DNA from: Reticulitermes speratus
Lineage: Eukaryota > Arthropoda > Insecta > Blattodea > Rhinotermitidae
Assembly: GCA_021186555.1 (NCBI GenBank)
Contig: JAJKFL010000042.1
Coordinates: 12,392,781 to 12,456,780 of the forward strand
DNA: 64,000 nucleotides
Reading direction: 5' to 3'
The notes under the pieces were generated by a model. It searched no databases. It worked only from the letters and a program-made list of their open reading frames with translations, and had not been told where the DNA came from. Below, piece by piece: positions 55,330-64,000 of this stretch (positions are counted from its first letter, which is position 1; each line of letters begins with the position of its first letter). The position numbers were made by a program, and so were the translations under genes.

Positions 55330-55791
55330 CAGTGGTATTCAACCTGGGGTACGCGAAGACATCTTAGGGGGTACGTAAAATTAAAAAAAATAAATATATT
55401 ACGTAATTTCATGATAAACACTGAATAATCAGGGCCAGATTTAGGGTTAGCCACAAGAGACCCGGACATAAGGACATGCGATTTGGGAGCGCCATTTTCT
55501 CTCCTCTCTCTCTCTCTCCTTTATGCTATTCTTATCTGGGCGGCTAGTTTCATTTTATTCCATACGAGTATAGTGCATATAATATATTTGTTATTTAATA
55601 GCTTGACTCTCCTTTTTCTCATTTAAAACTTATTATTCAATAATTATTTTGGATGCAATCTATTTAACTTATTTTGGATGTAGATTATAGAATACGTATA
55701 ACTTGAATTATGCAGCAACAACTTTGGGGGTACAAAGTTTAAGAGAAATGATATCTGGGGGTACGCGAACAAAAGAGGTTGAATACCACTG
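55330..55791. mobile_element. hAT-like MITE with perfect 8-bp target duplication
   Basis: 462 bp. Both ends read CAGTGGTATTCAACCT (inverted, 16 of 16). Flanks CTCTATGT are identical (55322-55329, 55792-55799) and have TA in the centre, the Buster-type hAT pattern. No transposase. Contains a (CT)n run near 55497-55522. Confidence 0.9.
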
Positions 55792-55837
55792 CTCTATGTC
55801 ACCACGTTCGAACTGGCTTGAGGCCCAAACAATGGGT

Positions 55838-56095
55838 GAAATACAATGAAGGTGTCCCTCTGCACGCTATAAACGCATATTCGAGAGCGGAGGAACAGTT
55901 CCACGCATTCTTGATCTCCGGCACTAGATGCAGATCAGCTTCAAGCTCCGGTTGCTTTATACCCATTCAACAGGGACATGTGTGGGCGACAGAGCCGGTC
56001 TGGGCGCTATAGAGCAGAGAATAATCTCTTGTCCCTTGTCGCAAATCGAACCACAATTTCTCGGTCAGTCTGTAGTCACCATAACGAATGCGATA
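55838..56095 (-). mobile_element. SINE family A copy, diverged
   Basis: GTGTCCCTCTGCACGC at the 3' end, TTTATACCCATTCAACAGGG, CGGTCTGGGCGCTATAGAG, and AATCGAACCACAATTTC at the B box position. Confidence 0.7.
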
Positions 56096-56433
56096 TCCTG
56101 GCTCCCGTATAGAATTGGTACCGGGAGTAAAGTGGCTGAGGCGTGAGACTGACCGCTCACAGCCTTCTGGTGTCGAGGTTAACAGTCAAACTATACTTCC
56201 GTCTCCCATACGTCTCTACGACGCGGTGCTCGATAAAGCACACGACCACTTTCACCTCTACCTATTTATGTAATACGAAGGTCCACCATTTCAACTACAC
56301 AAGGTGTGATGTAAGCTACAATTATGACTGACGTCCGAAATGAATTACATCGTTATCAAGCAATGTGCAGGACAATTAAACGAGCTTTAGAGAAACATAC
56401 TAGAAGAGAAACCCGGCTTGGGTTATATAAAGT

Positions 56434-56598
56434 CAGGGGTATACAAATCCCAGACGCCATGTCGCCCGGACGACTCAACTCTGTAAGGTGCGCCTAAAAA
56501 TTGTGGGTCCTCAGCACGGAACTTGCTACATGTCACCCTTCTGGCGCCTGGAATTTTTATGTAGCTCCTAGATCTTCGGAGAATTCCGTAAACCCCTG
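56434..56598. mobile_element. hAT-like MITE (CAGGGGTGCACAAA family), copy 2
   Basis: CAGGGGTATACAAATCCC to AACCCCTG. Shared interior: GGTCCTCAGCACGGAACTTG and CCTTCTGGCGCCTGGAATTT. No clean target duplication. Confidence 0.65.
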
Positions 56599-56619
56599 CT
56601 ATAGAACTTTAATCTTGAT

Positions 56620-56985
56620 TCACCGTGCATTTCTGTAATCAGCAACAAGTCACCAACAAACACACATGTACTAATTTTGCCTGTTGCATTTACGAACTCA
56701 TCTAATTCACGCATTTCTGAAATCAGCAACATCCAACAAAACAATGTACTAATTTCTGTTTCATTACGATCTATCTATTCACGTGCATTTCTGTAATCAG
56801 CAACAAGTCACCAACAAAACACATGTACTATTTTGCTGTTTGGCATTACGAACTCTAATCTTATCCCGTGCATTCTGTAATCAGCAAAGTCACCAACAAA
56901 CACATGTCTAATTTGCCGTTGCATTCGAACTCTATCTTAATCACCGTGCATTTCTGTATCAGCAACAAGTCCACAAATGTCATTT
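56620..56985. repeat. Degenerate 75-88-bp tandem array, nearly five units
   Basis: The unit core is GCATTTCTGTAATCAGCAAC, then AAGTCACCAACAAACAC and ATGTACTAATTTTGC. GCATT starts fall near 56627, 56711, 56785, 56870 and 56948. Units differ mainly by single-base losses and gains. Confidence 0.85.
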
Positions 56986-57341
56986 GTGTACCTGCTATGA
57001 GTAGGGTGTACTAGAACAACTGCTCCATGATGAATTCGAATTTAAGAAGAAAAAAGAAAGTCACATAGAGGCCACAGAAATGAAATTTCTGACAAGTCCA
57101 AGAGATACACCTTGCAAGATTAGATACGAAATGAAAATATAAGACGGGAGTTACCAATATATTCTCAGTTTTATATAGGCTAGAATACGTCGAACGGATG
57201 GAGAGAGACAGGTGGCCGAAGATCGTCCTCCAGTACCACCCACGAGAAGAAGCGACCCAAGTAGACAACGTAAAAGACGGAACAGAAGCCGGAACAAGTC
57301 GAAAGGTTAAGTTCTGACAGGAGGAAAAAAGAAAACGATGG

Positions 57342-57740
57342 TAAGGGTTCATTACAGTATTCGCAACAGTCCGTCACTGGGACCTATCCTGAGCCAAGAC
57401 AGACACCAACGTACCCAATTTCTTCACGATCTACTTCAATATTATCCTCCCACCTGCAGTCAGTCTTCCCAATCAACCTTCACGATTTTCGACTACGATT
57501 TTTAAAGATTTTCTCATTTCCCGCTACGTATGCTACATATGCTCCCATCACTTCCTCCTTGACTCTATCACCTAAATATTACTTCGTGAAGCGCCTCACT
57601 GTGCGTTCTACCCTGGCCTCCTGTCACTTTATATCTTTAGGTCCAAATATTCTTCTCAGCATTTCTTCCTTAAACATCTTCAATGTATGCCGTTCCCTTA
57701 GAATCACTAAGTTTCACAGCCATACAAAACAGAAAGCAAG
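57342..57740 (-). mobile_element. RTE-like LINE 3' fragment
   Basis: The minus strand shows, in broken frames, LKMFKEEMLRRIFGPKDIK, GRTHSEALHEVIFR, and later LAQDRSQ then RTVANTVMNP, the order of the RTE C terminus. Confidence 0.7.
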
Positions 57741-57827
57741 CCTAAGTATTTTGCATGTTTTAATATTCAGGTAGTCATGTAGGAGTGGGGAACACAAAAA
57801 ATTCTAAACTTAATAACAACAAGCCGA

Positions 57828-58077
57828 AGCCGGTGGCCCTGCGTAGGTCTGCAGCCGCTTGATTGCTGGAATTGCTGGCTCGAATCCCGCTGGGGGAATG
57901 GATGTTCGTTTCTTGTAATTATTGTGTGTTGTGTAGGTAGCGGCCTCTGCGACGGGCTGATCACTCGTTCAGAGAATCCCTACCGAGTGTGTGTGTCTAA
58001 CTGTGTGTGGTCTAGAAACGTCAACAATGACGTGGCCTAGGCCTGACTTGGGCTGTTGCGCCACAGAAAAAAAAAAA
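57828..58077 (+). mobile_element. SINE family D copy
   Basis: Starts GCCGGTGGCCCTGCGTAGGT, then GCTGGCTCGAATCCCGC (B box), GGCCTCTGCGACGGGCTGAT, CGAGTGTGTGTGTC, and an A-rich end. Confidence 0.85.
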
Positions 58078-58775
58078 CATTCACGGAAATTAATATGCTC
58101 TTAATCTAACTTTTTTCGTGAATGCATTTTCACTTATAAATGTATCTCCGAATATATTAACATCGCTTTCGGAGGATTTATTAGATGCAGTTAAATTATA
58201 ATTTTGTTGTGATTTCTCCTGACAAGGCACGAACATATATACGCATTTAGTTCCTTGTGTGTTAATTTATAAAAGCGCTGATGGCTAACAAAATTTGTGT
58301 CCTTCCCTGTGACGTTTTTGTTTCTGAACGCAACAATCTGGGCAAGACATTACCAGACTGCACGAAGGATATTGCATGCTTCACACCTTCATAATGAACT
58401 GAAACAGACGTTCATTTCTGCTACTCTCCCACGTCTCTTGCTCACGTCACCGTATCGTATTATCCAGGGCATCGCAGCACTGAAGCCATCCGTCTGTTGA
58501 AGCAATCCCATATGCCACATGAAGGCCGAGAGTAACTGCGTTGCTGTCCGCTCATTTCAGTGTCATCACTTTTACTTGGCTACAAAAAGTTAATGAGTGA
58601 ACACATGTTCAGTCTGACTGCTTCTGAAACTCATCTCATCTTGAAACTCTACATTTAATGGCATAACTTGCCACCTCTTTCAAAACCGTTAACACCAGAA
58701 GCCTGAAGAGATATCAGCAAAAAGTGGGGAACTTCTTCATTATCTGAAAAGGCACCAACCACTCTTCAAGAACAC
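58078..58775. other. No gene seen
   Basis: About 700 bp, no recognised gene or repeat. Confidence 0.4.
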
Positions 58776-58783
58776 CTCTATAC

Positions 58784-58950
58784 CAGGGGTGCACAAATCC
58801 CGGGTGTCAGGAAGTCGTGGTAAATGAATTTTGTGCGGTTTTGCACAAATTTGTGCGTCCTCAGGCCGGAACGGGCTTAGTGTCATCCTTCCGGCGCCTA
58901 GAATTTTCGCGTGGCTCCTGGATTTTTGGAAAATCTGTGCAGCACGCCTG
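58784..58950. mobile_element. hAT-like MITE (CAGGGGTGCACAAA family), copy 3
   Basis: CAGGGGTGCACAAATCCCGG at the left, GCACGCCTG at the right. Flanks CTCTATAC and CCCTAGAT agree at 5 of 8 and both have central TA. Confidence 0.65.
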
Positions 58951-58958
58951 CCCTAGAT

Positions 58959-59184
58959 TACAGCATTCTTTATGTGGTAGATACTTTTGGTATCCTGATG
59001 GTGAACACCCACAGCTTTTCATTAATTAATTAAATTGTAAACATAAGGTACCCATCCCGCAGAAATCTAGTCCACTGCACACACAAAAAAATAAAGAACA
59101 GAGTAGGATATACTGACAGCCTGAGCCATTATCTTGACCCTCTGGTAACAAGACGAGTGGTTCCTGCAAACGCGCCGCGCACAC
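58959..59184. other. No gene seen
   Basis: Short interval without gene or repeat. Confidence 0.4.
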
Positions 59185-59196
59185 CGATCACGATTC

Positions 59197-59482
59197 GGTA
59201 AAGGTAAAGTTCTCCCTAGAACGGGCCATGAAGGCCCAGAAGGGGAGTAGAGGTATAGCTCTACTCTTTCTTTAACCCTGGCACTAGATGAGGGTGGGTG
59301 GTCAACTCTACACCTGGCCGCTTTACCCCCGGGAAAAAGACCCGGTACCCATTGTATAGGAGGCTGGGTGGGCCACAGGGCCGGTCTGGACAGGTGCGGA
59401 AAATCTCGCCCCAACCGGGATTCGATCCCCGGACCGTCTAGCCCGTAGCGAGTCGCTATACCGACTACGCTATCCCGGCCCA
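59197..59482 (-). mobile_element. SINE family A copy, young, with 12-bp target duplication
   Basis: Flanked by CGATCACGATTC at 59185-59196 and 59483-59494. Full: head GGCCGGGATAGCGTAG, A and B boxes, body CGGGGGTAAAGCGGCC, AGAAAGAGTAGAGCTATACC, and tail CTTTACCTTTACC. The B box complement is GGGATTCGATCCCCGG. The best family A copy to use as a model. Confidence 0.92.
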
Positions 59483-59494
59483 CGATCACGATTC

Positions 59495-60077
59495 TGTACA
59501 ATTACTAAGCACAGTGTCACTTCAGATTCTTCCCAGTTCACTATACTAAACCGCCTTCTTGTGAATCACACATAGCCCGACTCATGACGGCCGTTGTACA
59601 TTTGCTGGTGCCAAATATTTCATTGAAGAAGTCTGCGTAGGCGTCGAGCGGCTGTGGGCCTCATTAAGATTCAGAAGTACTGTGTATTGTGTTGTGTTTT
59701 TAAAACCTGTCCTGACAAAAATTTAACCGTTAAAACTCTGGCAGGTCGCCAGTATATGTAGTGTCTTCGTTAGTTCATTGTAATGCAGGTCAGGAACTAG
59801 CATTATTTTGTACCAGACATTTCCACCTGCTCCATATTCCGTTACACCGAAAGCACGTGGGATGGCCTGATGAAATATTACATACACTTTCTCATGTATG
59901 ATGAACACGCCAAGAAGTGCTGTGAATCCTAATCGCTTTCAACTCAATTTGGAATACGTATCCTGCGCAATATTCCTTAGGACGGTCGAGTCCACAAAGG
60001 AAAGTGATAAAAGTCGTTAGAACGTCATTGCGTGTGTCCGACTTCGTATAAAATATTCTGACTTTTTAATATTTATT
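59495..60077. other. No gene seen
   Basis: About 600 bp, nothing recognised. Confidence 0.4.
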
Positions 60078-60460
60078 ACAGACATAACAAATATTTATCG
60101 GTTTCAAGAGAATTCACGCTCGTCCAAAATACACCAGGCAACTGAATATCCGAGCAAATAAGAAACTCAACGCAATTTTAACAATTTTAAGAACAAGAGA
60201 AAAATATATAATAACCAAAATAATATATTATATATGAGAAACATAAAATATAGATATTTAAATGCTACAACTTTGTAAAAGTTTGTAAAAAAAATTGTGA
60301 GATCTCAAAAATTTCAAAACATCTACAAATATATTTTTAAATCATGTACTTTAATGTCTGATAATGGTCCTTAAGGACCGAAACATGTAGCATTTATTGA
60401 TGATATTATTAACAGTTTGTTGTGTTTGGCGGTAATGTATATGCCAATATTAACACGAAT
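60078..60460 (+). repeat. Single arm of the 28.6-kb fold-back family, with motif
   Basis: Shares ATTTATCGGTTTCAAGAGAA, CACCAGGCAACTGAATAT and the 3' part with 29255-29560. The motif CTGATAA, T, GGTCC-TTAA-GGACC, GAAAC lies at 60358-60384. The bases before (AATG) and after (CATT) could pair as stem I. Confidence 0.75.
60358..60384 (+). ncRNA. Hammerhead-like hairpin motif
   Basis: Stem II GGTCC/GGACC with a TTAA loop; the core is CTGATAA in place of CTGATGA. Same family as 29481-29507, whose GAAAC is TAAAC. Confidence 0.35.
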
Positions 60461-61100
60461 TTAATCTCATCACGAAATTTAATACGTATCATGAAGGAAA
60501 CCATCTTTCAGGTGGTGGCGACTTATACAGAAAATATAACGTTCATACTGTGAACATGGACACACAACAACAAGAAAGGAAACATTATGGAGGACGGAAT
60601 AATAAAAACGTAGAACCAGGTCATAAATCCTTTGTAAATTACGAAAATTACAGTAACACATCAACAGTACATTCACGATTAACTTGAGAGCGCATTAAAT
60701 TCCACTACTGCCTCCCACAGTCGGTTCAAGAGTCCTTTGTCTTATGCCTGCCGTATACAAGGGTACACGAAGGTACACAATGTAACAAATTCATCTGTTG
60801 TTCTGTGTGATGTGTAAGGTGGTCTCCCTATGGGAAGTGTTTGAGAAAAATATGGTTTGTGTGGGGCATTTAAAGACACTGTCAGTAACTCAGGCCACAT
60901 AGAATTATTCATGAACTGGAAAGGATTTGGAAGGAAATGGTGGTGGACTATCAAGGTGATAGCCCGGTATTTGTCTACAGGAACTGAGAAAACTCATGAA
61001 AACGAAAAACCTCAGACCAGGAAAATGACTCGACCAAGATTCGAACCAGACATCTCCCGAAAACAGGTCTAGAGCGTTGCAGCTGCATCAATCCCTTCGG
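60461..61100. other. No gene seen
   Basis: About 640 bp, no recognised gene. Confidence 0.4.
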
Positions 61101-61236
61101 CAGGGATGCACAAATCGCGGATACTATATTTTATACGTGGCGACTAGTATTTGTGGGTCCTCGGTGTGAAACTTGCTTCAAGTCACCCTTCTGCTCCTTG
61201 CTCCTAGATTTTTGAAAAACCTGTAGACCCATGCAG
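61101..61236. mobile_element. hAT-like MITE (CAGGGGTGCACAAA family), copy 4, decayed
   Basis: CAGGGATGCACAAATCGCGG on the left and GTAGACCCATGC near the right. Interior GGGTCCTCGGTGTGAAACTT matches the other copies. Confidence 0.6.
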
Positions 61237-61342
61237 TCTGCGAAGATGGGGTGTTAAGAACTTTTGAGTCCAAAGTCAAACAAGGGAATATAGAAAATTA
61301 CACGATAAGGACCACAAAAAATTTATACTAATCACGAATTAT

Positions 61343-61555
61343 TATTAGGGCGATGAAATCAAGCGTGCTGAAATGGCCAAAAATGCAGCACGCATGGGAA
61401 GACAAGATACGCGCGTATCTGCGGGTGTGGATTGGACTCATCTGGCTCAGGACAGGGTCAAGTTGCGGGATATTTTGAACAGGTAAAAGACGTGGAATTT
61501 CTTGACTCGCTAAGCAACTACAGGCTTCTCAAGATGAGCCTACTCCGTACAGGTG
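61343..61555 (+). mobile_element. RTE-like LINE 3' fragment
   Basis: GTGTGGATTGGACTCATCTG, GCTCAGGACAGGGTCAAG, and the tail TTTCTTGACTCGCTAAGCAA, then TCAAGATGAGCCTACTCCG. Confidence 0.7.
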
Positions 61556-61778
61556 TTTTAATCATTAATAATGTTGTATAAGAGTGTTGTTCGTAAATAG
61601 ATTGAGCAATTAGGTTCATCGCAGTTTGTGTATCAACAGCTGTTACAATGCCTCACTAAGAGCAGAATATGTAAGTATATTGTGTATATCGTTCATGTAA
61701 TGATGTTAGAGGAAATGTATAAATGTCTTCGATTTGAAATGCTATATAATAGAACTGCAAGCAGCAAATGAAAAATGA

Positions 61779-61988
61779 AAGTAAAGGTACAGCTGTCCCT
61801 GTGCGCCACGCAGGCATGCGGGTGGAGTGGAAGTACAGCGCCACTCATTCTTAACCTCGCACTAGCTGGAGGTGAATGGTCAGCTTTACGCCTCGGCAGC
61901 TTTACCCGGGAGAAAGAGCTCCAGGTACCCATTCGAATAAGAGGCTGGGTGGGCCCCAGAGCTGGTCTGGACGTTTTGAAGAGAGGAA
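61779..61988 (-). mobile_element. SINE family A copy, 5' truncated
   Basis: GTAAAGGTACAGCTGTCCCT at its 3' end, CTCCAGGTACCCATTCGAAT, GAGGCTGGGTGGGCCCCAGA. Stops before the B box. Confidence 0.8.
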
Positions 61989-62691
61989 ATAAAAGTACAG
62001 CAATATGAATCACATAAATTGTACAACGTCACAGCAAACGACTGAGTAATGTTTACCACAAACCACGACATGAAAACATCAGAAAACACTTAACTGAAAT
62101 GACATTCAGGTCAACATGGCTCAATATGCAGTTTCAAGGCTGCGTTCGTGTTCTTTACGTACAAAAACTCGGAGCAATTAATTATAAAAATAGCAAACAA
62201 GCAAAGAAACCTTTTCCACCATTGCCATTTCACTTTTAAATTTAATTACTTCCGACAATCGTGAACTATTTCTTTCGTTTCTCAAAACAACAAAAGCGGA
62301 CACACTGACGTCACAACACGACACTGCGACAACGCAGACACCTATGGCAGTGCCTCCATCTGATGCGACCTCTTCCTCTTAACACCGCATGCTGTTTAAT
62401 CATCTGCCCGATATCCTCTTCAGCCCGGAACGGTGGGCATGAACATCTACAGCACAGGGTGGCAAAATTGACGCGACAACACCTCCAAACCGGACAACAG
62501 CACCATATTCACAACACAACAAAATATATTTGAATTATGCTGTATGTTATTTGTATACTCTTACGTCACAAATATGTCGCAATACACCAATACAGTGTCA
62601 CATCCCAGAAGACCAGAATCGTCAACTGTACCGCTGTGGAAACATCAAAATTCATCTTGATATAGAACATCCCCGTTGGTGTATTAAATCA
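61989..62691. other. No gene seen
   Basis: About 700 bp with no gene. A stretch at about 62593-62660 is related to the repeat near 35480-35540. Confidence 0.4.
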
Positions 62692-62966
62692 CAAATGTTT
62701 GTTTATTTAACTCTACAATCGCACACAACAAGCTATACAGGGCATACACAAAGAATGGTGCGTTTCAATATATTCACTATGAACGCACCATCTTGTGTAG
62801 CCTGTATTACGTTATTGGCGCTAGTTTCGCTCCGAAAATGAGCCATCATCAGGCCACTAACAAGAACTGTAAAATGGAAAGCTTTCCATTTTACTAGTCG
62901 CCAAGACAACATGCGTAATATAGCTTGTTGTGTGTGATTGAACAGTTAAATAAACAAACATTTGCT
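62692..62966. repeat. Fold-back with hairpin motif and perfect 26-bp palindrome
   Basis: Outer arms TTTGTTTATTTAACT... and ...AGTTAAATAAACAAA (about 45 bp, few mismatches). Inside are a second short inverted pair (AATGGTGCGTTT/GAACGCACCAT), the motif at 62824-62852 and the perfect palindrome GTAAAATGGAAAG plus its complement at 62869-62894. Confidence 0.75.
62824..62852 (-). ncRNA. Hammerhead-like hairpin motif
   Basis: Read on minus: CTGATGA, T, GGCTC...GAGC, GAAAC. The stem sequence differs again from the other copies but still pairs. Confidence 0.4.
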
Positions 62967-63280
62967 TTAAAATTCAAATATAACGTAACTGCTAAGCCAG
63001 AACAAAACTAAGGAAAACATTCACTTTGGGGGTTAATTTTTGTTTTCCTGAGTTTAAACCATTTCTGACTCACAGTAGGCCTACTTATGTGCCCTCAACT
63101 TCCTCTGTGTATAAATGGAAGGAATAAATCGAACATTTACAATTTTATATTGATAAAGATGTGTGATCCGTGAAGATTACGGAAGGTGGTGACATGCCCG
63201 TCCAAAGTAACTGACCACACCTGATCTACAGGCTCAATCACTACGCTAACACCTCAGTTAAGTATTCCATAACAAAAGTG
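62967..63280. other. No gene seen
   Basis: No recognised gene or repeat. Confidence 0.4.
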
Positions 63281-63551
63281 GGCCGGGATAGCGACTCGCT
63301 ACGTGCTGGAATGTCCTGGGATCGAATCCGAGTCGGGAAGGCGAGATTTTTGCACCCGTCCAGACCGGCCCTGGGGCCCACCCAGCCTCCTGTACAATGG
63401 GTACCGAGTCTCTTCCCTAGGGGTAAAGTGGCCGGGGCGTGGCGTTGACCACCCACCCCCACGTACAGCCGAAGTTAAAGAAAGAGTAGAGCTATACCTC
63501 TACTCCCCTTCTGAGCCTTCATGGCCTGTTACAGGGTGGACTTTACCTTTT
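63281..63551 (+). mobile_element. SINE family A copy
   Basis: Head GGCCGGGATAGCGACTCGC (short deletion in the A box), GGGATCGAATCCGAG (B box), CCTGGGGCCCACCCAGCCTC, GGCCGGGGCGTGGCGTTGAC, tail CTTTACCTTT. Confidence 0.88.
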
Positions 63552-64000
63552 ACTCCATGACAGAACTATCACAGATGTAAGTAACAATATGACATTTGGC
63601 GTTCTAGTACCTTTACTGCTGAAGATTCAAATCTTCTGGAAAGTTACGCTGTGTCGTTGGTTAAACAGTCTTGACGTGAACATGCAGGCAACTACGAACC
63701 TTCGAAACGTCGGGAACCACCTACCCAACGACAAAGCGTCTATCTCAGAAGACTTGAACCTTCAATGTCCCCCGCTTTGGTACCAACTTTTATGGAAGAG
63801 TTCAGCAATTAAATACAAAAGCGGGGTCGATCGGACAAACACACGTACATTATCTCTCCATTACGGGTTCATTTCACTTCACTGAAGAAGCAGGGGTCGG
63901 GACTCATCTTTTCGGCCCCAGACTACGGGAAAATGTAGAAGAAATGCGTGGGAGGATTCGCGGAAGGAACTCGCCATATCGCTACCGCGACAACTAGTGG
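63552..64000. other. No gene seen
   Basis: Last 450 bp. A CTTCGAAACGTCGGG stretch near 63700 recalls the decayed motif at 44112-44134. No gene. Confidence 0.4.

Noticed and set aside
59067..59501. 144-aa minus-strand frame
   Set aside because: Translation of SINE A; the same frame shows in other SINE copies and has no domain.

Overview
This window looks like nuclear DNA of an insect, most likely a cockroach or termite (Blattodea). The DNA is AT-rich and gene-poor. Coding sequence is split into short exons with GT/AG borders, and the spaces between are crowded with SINEs, LINE 3' ends, DNA transposons and MITEs. The order-level guess is inference; nothing in the window proves the species. Nothing bacterial or plasmid-like is present.

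Two host genes can be supported, both on the minus strand. (1) A small C2H2 zinc-finger gene: a four-finger last exon (12364-12964), an 83-nt linker exon (15215-15297), and two alternative 132-nt first coding exons (17102-17233 and 18059-18190). The two first exons are tandem duplicates with the same splice phase, and each carries its own ATG. A CpG-containing stretch with a perfect TATCGATA site near 20.73 kb is a possible promoter. (2) The 3' part of the Shroom gene: six exons between 30178 and 37268 whose splice phases all agree. They end in the conserved ASD2 domain, which in the family binds Rho-kinase. The 5' exons were not found and probably lie beyond the window.

The rest is mobile DNA. 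2063-3968 is an apparently complete Merlin transposon with 27-bp terminal inverted repeats, an uninterrupted 327-aa DDE transposase and a 64-bp minisatellite. 6501-8612 is a decayed Jockey-like LINE on the minus strand, and part of its reverse transcriptase is duplicated at 9095-9301. 40275-41240 is a PIF/Harbinger deletion derivative with TTA target duplications, an intact MADF-domain ORF and only the first part of its transposase. Tigger/pogo-like elements lie at 5242-5644, 11381-12184 and 13205-14089. hAT-like elements lie at 55330-55791 (perfect 8-bp target duplication), 51467-51786 and 43070-43120, with a second hAT-like MITE family in four copies. At least four tRNA-derived SINE families (called A-D here) and about eight 3' ends of an RTE-like LINE are scattered through the window.

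The most unusual signal is a short hairpin motif of the form CTGATGA-T-stem-GAAAC, seen about a dozen times. Its stem changes from copy to copy but keeps pairing, and it sits in large fold-back repeats (15.5-16.1, 23.6, 28.6-29.6, 33.7-34.2 and 62.7-63.0 kb). It resembles the core of a hammerhead ribozyme, as known from Penelope-like retroelements, but has one extra T between the core and stem II.
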